Assembly (NCBI GenBank): GCA_016110215.1
Contig: JADWQD010000002.1
Span: forward strand, 1,612,001 to 1,676,000
Reading direction: 5' to 3'
Source: Capronia americana
Lineage: Eukaryota > Ascomycota > Eurotiomycetes > Chaetothyriales > Herpotrichiellaceae
DNA length: 64,000 nt
The translations under genes were made by a program, and so were the position numbers. Positions 23,153 to 33,588 of the stretch are shown here, one piece after another; position 1 is the stretch's first letter, and each line of letters starts with the position of its first letter. Under the pieces are notes generated by a model that did no database searches, was not told the origin of the DNA, and was given only the letters and a program-made list of their open reading frames with translations.

Positions 23153-24756
23153 TTATGCCATGTGCAGCTGGATGGCTCCTTCGATGCTCTGCACCATACC
23201 AAAGTGATGGTCAAGGACAGAGCCAGCACAGCAATCCAAACCGGACACCACTGTTCGCCCTTGCGTCGATCGTACCACCACTGGGTTAAAATTCCAGGCC
23301 GAGACTCGTCGAACGTCTCCTTGAGAATCGTGAGTCGATCGTGCCAGTAGTTAAATTTGTTAATGTCCCGGTCCGCTGCCCTCAGTTGGCCGCGTTTGCC
23401 AACCTGGACATCAATATCCAGCGAAGAAGAAACTCTGCGGCACCATTTCGCGATTTGTTGGTAGGATTGTGGAAAGAGCAGGGGAAGTGTTGACAACGGC
23501 TCCCTTACGAACCCTGCGGGAAACAGTCCGCTAACTAAATCAGCATGGCGTCTAGTAACAGCATCGTCCAGCTTTCAGCACACCTCTTTTGATGGTGATT
23601 TATAAAGGAAGCATGGTGAAAACATGGCGACTCGTTTGGCGCTGTCCACCAGGCGAAGATGATCGGCGATATTATCAGACCGGTCAATGGTGACCCCAGC
23701 AATACGCTGGAGACTCAACGCATTGAATGACTGTTCCAATCTGACGTCTTCATTGAATTACCAACTAGCGTCGAATTGTGCATGCACAAAGTCTCTCAAC
23801 GAGCCACTGCTCCAGTCGAGGTATCGACAACCAGACAATCCGTACGGCAAGCTACCAATTCCCATCATCATGTACAAGCCGCTGCGAGGTCCACAACGCC
23901 GTTCAATTGCGCCGCCGATTCGTCAATCGTCCTCTGATTCCGATCCCTCCGCTCTGAACTCAGGTCACGATCTCCTCTCTTGACATTCCAAGGTGTATGT
24001 ACTCTTTAATGCCGACGACGTCGCAGTGAGATCTGGCAGACACGCGTTGACCTCCGTCATGCAGTGCGTGTCTGAACTCTCTGCGATAGTAAGCCATGTA
24101 TGCCTTTACATCGACTTCGGCCTTGCCAAATTTCAGCGCGTTTACGACGTTCCATAGCCTGTACAGAACAGTCTCAGTTTCAGAACGGGCCGTTGGTATC
24201 TGTACAATCCCTCCGTTAAGCAAGCGATACTGATCTGGTTCTATCTTTACAGCTACCCACCTCCCTATCAGACTATATTCTCGCTCCTGGGGTTGGCTGT
24301 CAACAGTGTTTCAACGAAAGGAAGGGTATTCTCTCCCTAGCAACGGACTGGGTCCACGAGCTGCCGATCGTTGGGGCTCATGGTTCTCTTGGAGATCGAA
24401 GGGCTTGTCTGATGACGTCGAGGAAGCACACTGGCCTTGAAATGCGCAAGGCTTCTTGATGGCAGATGCTGGAAGTCAAACCATGTTAGGCATCTTTCCG
24501 ATTGCGCCTGCCTCGTCTGCGGCCAGATTGCAATGCCGACGTGCATCCAAATTCCTGCAGTATTGGCTACAGACGGAAGTTTCGAGGCTGCGGAACGTTA
24601 CCAGATTTACAATACCTTCTCAGCCGCATTTCGTTTCAGCTGGGATGGTCCCCAAGGCTGAGGGACCCCAAGCACGCGCTATCCCGCATGCGGCAGGCGC
24701 TTGGCCCAGTCTTGGACCAAACTGTACAATTGCTGCCAGCGCATCACTTCTGACAT
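23153..24756 (-). pseudogene. decayed gene of a fungal single-TM family (YWHDRL/QWWYDRR motif)
   Basis: Reading from ATG 24756 (MSEVMRWQQLYSLVQDWAKR) the protein-like signal runs for about 530 codons but is broken. Stops sit at 24679-24681 (TAG), 24607-24609 and 24598-24600 (TAA), 24311-24313 (TGA), 23923-23925 (TGA), 23758-23760 (TAA) and 23578-23580 (TGA). Frame changes occur near 24475, near 23970 and near 23212. Recognisable blocks are VLYRLWNVVNALKFGKAEVD, RLEQSFNALSLQRIAGV, DNIADHLRLVD, NKFNYWHDRLTILKETFDES, ILTQWWYDRR and a final membrane helix ending GMVQSIEGAIQLHMA in the shifted frame. I remember this C-terminal layout from a common Dothideomycete hypothetical family of unknown function. 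The two blocks around 23540 and 23760 are in one frame on either side of a stop, so introns do not explain the breaks. Confidence 0.8.
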
Positions 24757-25026
24757 GAAGCAAGACGGTCACGATCCTCTGAGATGTGACGGAAATGGTC
24801 GAGCCAAGATATTTGGCTTCTTCTTAGGTCAACACTTGACATCACCTCCTAGTGTGCAACTGAAACTATAATCCCGAGCGGGCTTCAACACTGACAGAGG
24901 CGTTCTCAAATACAGCTGTATCTCAGCGTGAAGCTTCCCAGGTATGCACAGCTAGTCATCGTTCCGCAGTCGAGATTGGCGAGGTCTCCGCCGGATGCCT
25001 CAACCAGCAGCCTACCTCGACGCATT

Positions 25027-25602
25027 CTATTCGGCATCGTCAAATACTCGTGTCCTCCGTCTCCGCTCCAAGCTCTCCTTTGACCACACCTCTTCAAGGA
25101 CATAGTCGGCGTCTTGGTAGGCGGGTGTCTTGTCCGAAAGGATAATCCAAGGCTGCTTAGTGGAAATCCAAATGTGCGCATCAGGCGGGAAAGGGTCCGG
25201 GTTGTCCAATGTACCGACATCAACGATGCGGATACGATCCCTGACACTGGATTTGTTCCCAAGGGCATTGTAGACACTCCAAACAGCCACCTTGCATGCA
25301 GGGCACCGTGCAATACGTTGACCGGCGCCCCCTGCACTCGGCACCGTATTCCATTCAGGCTCGCCCTTGAGCAGTTTCAACCTCTCCGTCTCGATCATAG
25401 CGTGGAGCGCGAAGGAAGCTCCAGTCTCCCGCTGGCACCATCTGCAGCTGCGTTGTTTCAGCAGGAAGGCGACGAGCCTGGTGGCGTTGTCTAAAACTCA
25501 CTGACAGCAATGGACTATCATGGGCTCTGTCGCCATAGAGTAGCGGACCTCTCCACAATCACACCCTCCTTCGACGGGAAATGCAACTCCTTGTGGCGCC
25601 AT
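25027..25602 (-). CDS. GFA/CENP-V-fold zinc protein (glutathione-dependent formaldehyde-activating-like)
   Basis: Two exons (25602-25502 and 25447-25027) make about 173 residues; the 54-bp intron falls inside the second cysteine cluster. Zinc ligands are visible as GGCDCGEVRY, HCCHCRWCQRETGASF (rebuilt across the intron) and RCPACKVAVW, the standard arrangement of the GFA family. PDAHIWISTKQPWI near the C-terminus is also typical. The name comes from a bacterial enzyme proposed to make S-hydroxymethylglutathione from formaldehyde; most fungal members have no proven substrate, so no reaction is assigned. It sits alone, next to the decayed gene. Confidence 0.9.
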
Positions 25603-28010
25603 GGTGCGAACTTCGGGCGTGCGTCTACGAGTATGGAGTGGTCGAGCATAGAGGTCCCATATATAATCACAATCACTCGTGGTTGGCCCGGCAAGAGCAC
25701 GACTTCTGAGATCATCGTCGCTACGAGAATCAGCTGATCGGGTAAAGCTGCCTTTACACGACGTGGAGTTGGGAGGATCGGGGATTTCGAGCCAACAGGA
25801 CTCCCAGGATTCCCAGACGGTTGCTCAAGCTCTTCCTAAGCGCATCCTATCAAACGTTTTCAGTGTCAAGATCAGCCACAAAAAGACGATATTATGTCTT
25901 ATCCGCACTCTTATTGGCGGAAGGCCAGGAAAATCGTTGCTGCACAAGGAAGAAAGCGGGAAAGAAGTTGGAGGTCTGGAAGGTTCGCTTCGGAGGATTT
26001 GGCAGCCACAACGTCGTGGGGGGCTTGCAGCCTGCACGCTAAGGAGGTGCTTGCTGCATCCGTGACTTGCAGGAGCTCGTTTGAAGACTGTGACTGCGTG
26101 CAGTAGTTACGGTGACGAGCATTTTCTCAGCCCATTATGTATTGCGGACCTGCCACCATAGTCAGATGCGTTTCACCCTGGTGGAGAAGATTCGACAGCG
26201 GCTACGGCGGTGTTCCGGAAAGGCAGGCTCAAGGAATAGACAGCCGGCGAAGAAGTACCTCAGAAGTCCTCGTATTGGGGCGCTGGACAGAAGACGGAGT
26301 AGCTGTTGCGGCATATTCTTTTCTTCGAAACCTGTGGCTGGCTCAAGTCGAGCAGGCGAAGATTTTGTGACGGCTCAATCAGATAGCCAGTTGAGCATAC
26401 GAGGGCACTGTCTAAAGCCCAGAAGGACGCGTGCCTTCGATCCGAAGGGAGTAGTGGCCCGAGCCTTTCCATAAAATCCCCAGCGGCCTACCAGTGGTGC
26501 CCAGTGGTGCCCGGCGGTCCCTGTGTAGGGCCACTTAGGCGAGTCTTACACGTTATTATTCACGAGATTCTCAGCTGTCGCCACCTGCGGGCCACCGAAA
26601 CCGAATCCTGCGCCTCGGTCCTGCTTCCCCTCAGGCTCCACTCCGCGGCAGCTCCTTCTCCCAAGCCTCACTTCAACCTGATTACTGGCTCACATTTCTT
26701 TCACGTCTTTTGCCCGTCGCTCTCTTGTTGGGTAGCTGTCTTTCGGCGGCCCCTGCGACGTCTGATTCTACTCCATTCTGGGAACAATACGAGGGCACCA
26801 GTCAGTCAAGAGTTGTCCAAGCTGCCCGCTCCAACGGTCGCTGATCGAAGCGTCGCCACATGATCCTCTCTCCCTGTGTGATCCGCATTCTACACTCACC
26901 GAGAGTCGGCCTTGCCTTTGCATGACGGTCCTGCCTATGACGCCGCCGAAGAGGCACCTGCCGACTAGATTGGTCTATCGCACATGACGCGTAAAGAAAC
27001 ACTAGACCAGCAATACACACTGCGCACGCACGACATCTTTCGGCCATGCCTGCCTAGCCACATGATCGGTACGTAGTCGCGACATTCTTTGACCGCATTA
27101 CGGGTCGTCATGAGCGCTTGACTCGGATTGTCGTGCCAAATCGGCGCCAAAATCAGACTTCCTGCTCCAACCTGGGAGCGGGAGGAGCCATGATGGAGAC
27201 AGTCGAGACAGACCGCGGATGGAGCCTGGGGTCGGAGAGGCCAAGTGGTTGACGCCTTGAAAAGCCCAACATTGAATACGACTTTTGTGCGGCCCATCTA
27301 GCGCCCCCACACGTTGATACCATGCAGCCTGTGGATACAGGCACATCTGATCATGAAGCAAGCCTCAGCATCAGCCGGCGGAGGATTCGAGTGCTGTGGT
27401 GCTCGTGCCAACTAGGCCGAATTCGCTTATCCCGCTCTCGTTACAAGATGCCTGCATGATCCGCCCACTCTCATGCAACCGTTTCCCTCTTGAGCCTTTA
27501 TCATCCCAGAACGACTTTGCCTTCAACCTGCTTTTCTATTCTTTCCCGTCACCGAACACGCGGCCTCTGCGCAGACGGCATCATTCATTGCGGTGTCACG
27601 TGCGTGGCCAGGGCCACCGTGTACTATTTTTCGCTCACCTTACAGTAGCCTCGGTCTTCGCCGAGTGTAGAGGCTTGTGTGGCGCATGTTGTCGATCAGA
27701 GTCCACGCCTGTACTATTCTCGTGGCGTCTAGAGGACGTTGACACTGACTTGTCTCGGGGAGAGTGACTTGTGCGACATTTGTTCCAAGTCGCTTCTGAA
27801 AAGAATCACCTGGCACCATCACCTGTCGGCCTTCGCTTGGCGCTGGCGGCCTCCGACTACTTTCTTACCATCTACTACTCCGGCTTGAACGACGACTCGA
27901 CCTGGATGTCGCAGTCTAATTCTTGAAGAGCACGGAATGAGTCTAATGTGTCTGTCGCCATTGCACGTACCTACGGAGGCTGGAACGGAGGATACGAAGC
28001 GCCAGAGGAT
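25603..28010. other. 2.4-kb intergenic region
   Basis: No recognisable gene on either strand. A repeated CCAGTGGTGCC unit occurs near 26491-26510. The right part (27400-28000) is the likely promoter and leader of the large methyltransferase-fold gene. Open frames of 60-130 codons are present but carry no domains and overlap each other in several frames. Confidence 0.45.
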
Positions 28011-31000
28011 ATGTCGCACAGAAAACCGATGTATGACACCCAACAAGGTGCTTCGAGAACCAGAGATGCAACCGTTCCACGAGCATTACCAACTTACGGT
28101 AACAATGGGCGTCAACTCAATACCTTCCGCCCAAATGCAAGCATGCGACTGGCTTCACGCTCACCCCCCTTGGAGAGAGACGATTTCCCCGGTCCTCCTG
28201 AACGGGTTGGGCAGAAATCAACAGCTATTCCTCGACCGAGCACCAGAAACCCGTCTCGGCGGTCTATAAGCACTTCAAAAAATACCCCGACCTCTTCTGG
28301 AGTGAGCAGGTCGACTGCACGCCCAGAATCAACATCGCAAGAAGTCCCTTTGGTAATGGAATCATACCATGGGCCAAGACGGAGAGAGCAAACCTCCGGT
28401 GACAGGAGTTTTGCGCGCACCCTGGACCCCTCGGACTACGAGCAATCGTCTTTGGACTTCGGTCGGGATGCGATCTTTGGCGTAGCGATGCCTCGAGCAA
28501 ATCCCGCAGCCCGCGCTACGGAGCTCCCTCCTCGACTGATACCAGAGCTGCAAGCCCTCGCGGCCGCATCGACGAGATTACCACAGGCGTCTAATAAATC
28601 CGTGAGCTCTGTCAGCAGCCCTTCGACGCAGTTTTCCAGTTCCCCAAGCCCCTGGAGTGTATCCACCACCACTACAACACCCACATCATGGTCTTCTGCG
28701 TCACCCGGTATCGTGCAGCAAGTGCCCCTGACAAATCCCACTAAGAGGTCACAGACAGTTCCACTTCCTGCAGGCAAGCGAGATAAAGTTCCCAAGATGC
28801 CGGCGCTTCCAGAATCTCTTCCTCAATCTGTCCAAGGTGCATGGCAAGCCAGCTCAAAGGAGTCGACCAAATCATCGACCAGAAGAAATCCACTATTACA
28901 CACGCCGGCCCCTACACCTCCTCCACGCACTTCATCTGCGAAGCATTCTCTGAGCAGAAGCAGTAGCAAGAGCGATAGGCAACGGAAAACCCCTACCCAG
29001 GAACCGACACCTTCGTCGTCGGAGCTAGAGCGCAGCCCACTGGCAGGGCGTGGTCGTTCAAATCTAGGCACTGTAGGAGACTCATTGCAGCACGGCACAG
29101 TTGCACAGGCCCATGACAACCTGCAGCAGTCCTTAGGGAATGGATTGTCTGCAACCAGTCGGCGGGACGCGCACGCGCTGGCCGTGAAGAAAACTCCCAT
29201 GGTGGACGCCACTCGAGCCGGTCCTGCCCCTCGTGTGCCGCCGATACCATATTCCGAAGACCGCAGTCTACGACGACCGAATGAAGCTGTACAAGGACAG
29301 GAAACGTACAACGCTGCGGAAAGCCTCCCCAGAGCACCACAGGCTCCAGAGGCTCAAGTACAAAGCTCCCCCGGCCGTACGGGGAAGTTCTCTCGCCTGG
29401 GCCTATTCGGTCGCAGAACCAAATCTCCCTCAACCGAGGTCGAAAGATCACCGCGCAAACTGCAGCGCAAAGGTCCTGTCGCCGGCACAGGCCATGAAGG
29501 ATACGGTAGATATGGGAAAAGAGGCCGCAAGACGTCACAGGATGATTCATCCGCCAGAGGCAGCGAGAGTGAGAGATCCGCTAGCAGTACCAGAAGAGTA
29601 CCTCTGTTCTCGTCCAAGGCTAAGGAGAGCCGTAGCAGTAGTCGCCACAACCGCAGCAGCCAATCTGACCTGGACGATTTTGCGGCCACGCGATTGAAGC
29701 CAGTGCCCATGATTGGAGGCTCCGGCAACACTATGAAGAGCGAGTCTGGGAGCCAGCTCGACGTTTACAGCACGTCAGCGCCTCCTGGCCCCGTTTTCGA
29801 CAGATGGGAAACTCCATCACAGTCGAAGACTTCTTTGGGCCAACAGTCTTTGCAAGACACACCGGTCATCACTAGGGACCCAACAGGCAGTCTGGGCAGC
29901 GGTCCTACCCTGGCAATACGACGATCACAACGTTTTGGAAACGATGCGGAGGGTTTTAATCTGCCAACTCCAATCAGGACCGAAGGCCTTTCCGCTCCCT
30001 CGTATATCAATAGCCAGGACGAAAGCCGGTCTTCGGCCTTTCCAACGTCTACACCAAGCACAATCCCTGATCCGAGTCGCGGAGATATTGGGTTCCAGAA
30101 GCCCAAAGAGAAAAAGTCCAGGAAGCTCCGATGGAATTTCTTCCGACGAAAAGGCACAGACCCTGAGCCGGAGAGACCTGTTGGCCTACAATCCTCATCC
30201 CCCGAAGAGATGCCTGTCAGCGTTTCTGCGATCCCCATGGCCCGACCGATGCCATACTATGCTATGATTGATTCAGAGAGTGAAGTCAACCCGACTGAGG
30301 CTGTTGGAGACTACCTCGCACAAGTTGTGGACTCTCCAGCAGTCAGTCCGTTAATTGGAGGGTTGGATGTGGACGTTACGGAAGATGAGCCACAACCTGA
30401 TATCTACGAAGACCACATCTTTCTTCCAAGTGTTCCGGTCTCGCCGCAGCAGTCGTTCACAAGATCACCGCCTTCAGTACCGCTGCAAAACCCGGTTGAA
30501 CAACCCCCGCTTCGGATGGAGCAGCCGACACAGCGGCCACCACGTCTTGTTCGAGTTGGTAGGATTCCGCCCGTTGTACCGAGGACCGAAAGGGAACATA
30601 AACCGAGCCGGGCGTCTTTCTCCCAACCTTTCATAAGAGCTCCTACCTCTGAGGATTTCTACGCGGGACCAAGGTTAGATGTCGCACCTTCTATGCCACT
30701 TCAGGTCAGTACCGACGTGCTGCCAAGCAGACCTTTCGCTAGCCCTGACAGCGACCAAGCTGCCAGCGCCCCAAGCCTCGGAGAAGCTGAGTTCTTACGA
30801 TTCCCGTCGAGGCAGGCTTCTGAAGTTTCGACTTCGAGCGGTTCAGCAGGTGTATCGAGTATTCTTGGTCCCCCACTTGTTCCAGGACTACCAGGAGGCG
30901 GACTACTCGGAAGAAGCGCCTTGCAGCCAAGTGTCTACTTTCCCGGTAGTCCAAGTAATGACGAGGTTTGGAATGAATACGACGACTTCATCGACCATGT

Positions 31001-32624
31001 CATGTCGCCATCCCGAGCCAGGAAAAGCATTAGGGCAATGGCGCAACCAGATAGCCCGAACCTCGAGCGTTCCGAGCTTGAAAGACGGCTGATGGCGCAG
31101 GACCACCTGCTGAGAGCACAACCATCAGATCCCATCCTGTCAGAATTTCCCGTCCCAGCCATGAAAAGACCTCTCTATGTAGGAGCGCCAGCGACGTCAG
31201 TCACGCCGCCAGTCGTGTTTCCCCCTCCTACAATGCCCGAGCGAGTTGTTGGGGATGACATTCGTTTGCGCCGCTCAAGGATCGCTTCGGCTTTGCATTC
31301 TTCCATGGACCTTTCATCTCCCTTGTCTATGCGAGGTCCGTCGAACGAGTACGGGAATCAAGAAAGGAGCAGTGCCAAATTTTCCGAGCGCCTGAGCACA
31401 TCTAGCGCAGGTCGGTCGCTTGAACGCCTGACGACGAATACAAGTGTGCCGGAATTGCCTTCTGAACCGTCTCATCAGGAGAATGTCGCAATGCTGGAGG
31501 TTGTCGAACGGAGCAAAGACCCAGTCGCTCAAAACGAGCTTCACTATGCGTCCCTTATGGTGGCCAAGTGGCTGTCGTTCGGAAGGGTCCTATTCTCCCC
31601 AGCACATGACGAGATTCAAGCCATCCCGGAAAGACACGTCCTCGTCATCGATGGACTTGGGAACGAAGACTGGTCAATTTACTGTGCCGTCACATACGAA
31701 GCGCAAAGAGCACTTGTGCATGACCTCAAGGAGAAGACCCACGCGAAGGGGACGAGAATGTCCCATGCATCTCAGCATGCCCCAGACAACCATCGACGAG
31801 CAGAGGTGGCCAGTTTCCACGAGCGCTTCCCTTTCCCGCCCGGCTTCTTTTCCGTGATCGTACTACGCTTCCCACCTGCAATGGCAGAGTCGAAGATGAA
31901 GAACATCATCGCCGAGTGCCGCCGAGTGTTACTTCCTGGCGGGTACCTTGAATTGATGCTGCTGGACCTTGACATCGTCAACATGGGTGTGCAAACTCGA
32001 CGCGCCGTCCGAGAACTGAAGTTTCGGATGACGACAGCAGACAAGCAGATCAGCCTCCGGCCTATCATCGACAATTTCCAGAGCGTGCTCGGCTCACGAG
32101 GCTTCACTAACATCAGTCGCTGTGTCGTCGGCGTACCAGTTGCGGGACGCCCGTCGGGGTCGACCGACTCTTCCTCGTCCTCTCGCTCGAGTCGAGGATC
32201 AGACGGACTGGCCCAACGAAGATCTGGTGATGCGAGGCCGAGCGACGCATCCCCCCGAATGACCTTTAGCCAAGGCCGCAGAGGGACCAATCTCTCATTG
32301 AATGAGCTGCTTTCCGATCGTTCAGACAATGCCGACCTGCGTATTGGGAAGATCGTGTCAACGACAGCACGAACGTGGTGGCAACATTGTTTTGAAGCGA
32401 GTGTAATCAGTGACGGCAATCTCGCCAAAAGCATCTTCGCCGACAAGAACGTGCTGAGCGAGTGCAAAGGGCGGGGCTCCAGCTTCAAGATGCTCATCGC
32501 ATACGCGCAACGGCCAGTCTTTGACCCCCGGCGGCGGACTATGAGTGAACCAGTTGTCCCGACACTCGCCACCGCCGGAGGAAAGAGGCAACCACCATCC
32601 ACTGGCAATCCACGCACGGCTTGA
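28011..32624 (+). CDS. very large Ser/Pro-rich protein with degenerate class I methyltransferase domain
   Basis: A single exon of about 1537 residues from the ATG at 28011 (MSHRKPMYDTQQGASRTRDA). The frame is open 63 bp further upstream to a stop but without an ATG, so a small upstream exon is possible. The first 1150 residues are low-complexity, rich in Ser, Pro, Arg, with no fold I recognise and a basic patch (KPKEKKSRKLRWNFFRRKGT). From about 1165 to 1390 it looks like a class I SAM methyltransferase: VLVIDGLGNEDW at motif I, FSVIVLRFPP, ECRRVLLPGGYLELMLLDLD. Motif I lacks the normal GXGXG. The C-terminus is again disordered. I recall large conserved fungal proteins of this form with no assigned role. 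Catalysis is doubtful. Confidence 0.85.
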   Translation: MSHRKPMYDTQQGASRTRDATVPRALPTYGNNGRQLNTFRPNASMRLASRSPPLERDDFPGPPERVGQKSTAIPRPSTRNPSRRSISTSKNTPTSSGVSRSTARPESTSQEVPLVMESYHGPRRREQTSGDRSFARTLDPSDYEQSSLDFGRDAIFGVAMPRANPAARATELPPRLIPELQALAAASTRLPQASNKSVSSVSSPSTQFSSSPSPWSVSTTTTTPTSWSSASPGIVQQVPLTNPTKRSQTVPLPAGKRDKVPKMPALPESLPQSVQGAWQASSKESTKSSTRRNPLLHTPAPTPPPRTSSAKHSLSRSSSKSDRQRKTPTQEPTPSSSELERSPLAGRGRSNLGTVGDSLQHGTVAQAHDNLQQSLGNGLSATSRRDAHALAVKKTPMVDATRAGPAPRVPPIPYSEDRSLRRPNEAVQGQETYNAAESLPRAPQAPEAQVQSSPGRTGKFSRLGLFGRRTKSPSTEVERSPRKLQRKGPVAGTGHEGYGRYGKRGRKTSQDDSSARGSESERSASSTRRVPLFSSKAKESRSSSRHNRSSQSDLDDFAATRLKPVPMIGGSGNTMKSESGSQLDVYSTSAPPGPVFDRWETPSQSKTSLGQQSLQDTPVITRDPTGSLGSGPTLAIRRSQRFGNDAEGFNLPTPIRTEGLSAPSYINSQDESRSSAFPTSTPSTIPDPSRGDIGFQKPKEKKSRKLRWNFFRRKGTDPEPERPVGLQSSSPEEMPVSVSAIPMARPMPYYAMIDSESEVNPTEAVGDYLAQVVDSPAVSPLIGGLDVDVTEDEPQPDIYEDHIFLPSVPVSPQQSFTRSPPSVPLQNPVEQPPLRMEQPTQRPPRLVRVGRIPPVVPRTEREHKPSRASFSQPFIRAPTSEDFYAGPRLDVAPSMPLQVSTDVLPSRPFASPDSDQAASAPSLGEAEFLRFPSRQASEVSTSSGSAGVSSILGPPLVPGLPGGGLLGRSALQPSVYFPGSPSNDEVWNEYDDFIDHVMSPSRARKSIRAMAQPDSPNLERSELERRLMAQDHLLRAQPSDPILSEFPVPAMKRPLYVGAPATSVTPPVVFPPPTMPERVVGDDIRLRRSRIASALHSSMDLSSPLSMRGPSNEYGNQERSSAKFSERLSTSSAGRSLERLTTNTSVPELPSEPSHQENVAMLEVVERSKDPVAQNELHYASLMVAKWLSFGRVLFSPAHDEIQAIPERHVLVIDGLGNEDWSIYCAVTYEAQRALVHDLKEKTHAKGTRMSHASQHAPDNHRRAEVASFHERFPFPPGFFSVIVLRFPPAMAESKMKNIIAECRRVLLPGGYLELMLLDLDIVNMGVQTRRAVRELKFRMTTADKQISLRPIIDNFQSVLGSRGFTNISRCVVGVPVAGRPSGSTDSSSSSRSSRGSDGLAQRRSGDARPSDASPRMTFSQGRRGTNLSLNELLSDRSDNADLRIGKIVSTTARTWWQHCFEASVISDGNLAKSIFADKNVLSECKGRGSSFKMLIAYAQRPVFDPRRRTMSEPVVPTLATAGGKRQPPSTGNPRTA

Positions 32625-33588
32625 TCCGACCCATATCACCTACATTATCACCATTATGAAACTCACCGCAAACAGGCCCTGGAGGCTTCACGAAGAACAT
32701 GAGACGACTTACCACGACATGACGTTGAGAGAAGATATGCGACGTATTGTATTCTGCCTTGAAGAAGATACCCCCCTCACTGACGGCCAGCATCTATGAT
32801 TACCCATCATTGTAAAGCGACTTAGCATGTTCAAAAGCAAGCGAATTGTCATTGGATCACCAAAAGTCTAGCATGCACAGGATTGGCGCAGTGCCAACGA
32901 AGACTCCAGATGGGCGCGAGCCCGGCAGGATAGATGCCCTCCCGTGGGAAGCTGCAGGCCAGCATTTCCTCAAAGGAGGCGTTAAGTAGAAGTAATACAT
33001 ACATCCTAATTCTCAAGGAACGCGAGACCTTGCGTCAGCTCGTCTGCCTTTTACGCGCTCTTCTCACGAACCTATGAGGTCAGGTCCAGCCAGTAGATGC
33101 CACGAATACCAAGAGAGAATGATCTCGAGGTCAGACAACCGCTGAGGAGAGGGAGAGCCGACATGAGGCTGAAGCAGGGCGGCTGTTCGAGGCCTATTCC
33201 TATTCATAGCGATGGGCAAGCGCCGAGGTATAAATACCTTCACCCGCAGCTGCCCAAGAAGCAACAACAGGCGAGATGCAGGCGATCCCAACCACTTGTA
33301 GACGCTGTGAAGGCGACAAGCAAACGGCGAATGGCGGGGTACAGAAGTGAAGATTCTGGGAAGGGAGCGACGTGTTTTGGCCAGTTTGCTGCTCGGTTTG
33401 GTGACATTCTGTCTCTCTTCAGGCACCGAGATCCCCCTGGCGCTTTCTTAGCCGCTCGTGGCAAATGATTCGCGTGTTACTGGAGTCTGGCCTGGTGCTT
33501 GAAGATCGTCGCTGCCAACCACCAATCTGAGTGAAATCCTAAAGAGGCTGCCTCTCTTTTTCTGGGCCTGGTCCCCCGCTGCCTTGCC
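32625..33588. other. intergenic, upstream of pho85
   Basis: No gene recognised. Two overlapping antisense frames near 33064-33468 have no domain content. The last 150 bases lead into the Pho85 gene. Confidence 0.5.

Noticed and set aside
23960..24313. intact separate gene encoding the LYRLWNVVNALKFG segment
   Set aside because: It has no suitable ATG, and matching family blocks continue on both sides in other frames, so it is one piece of the decayed gene.
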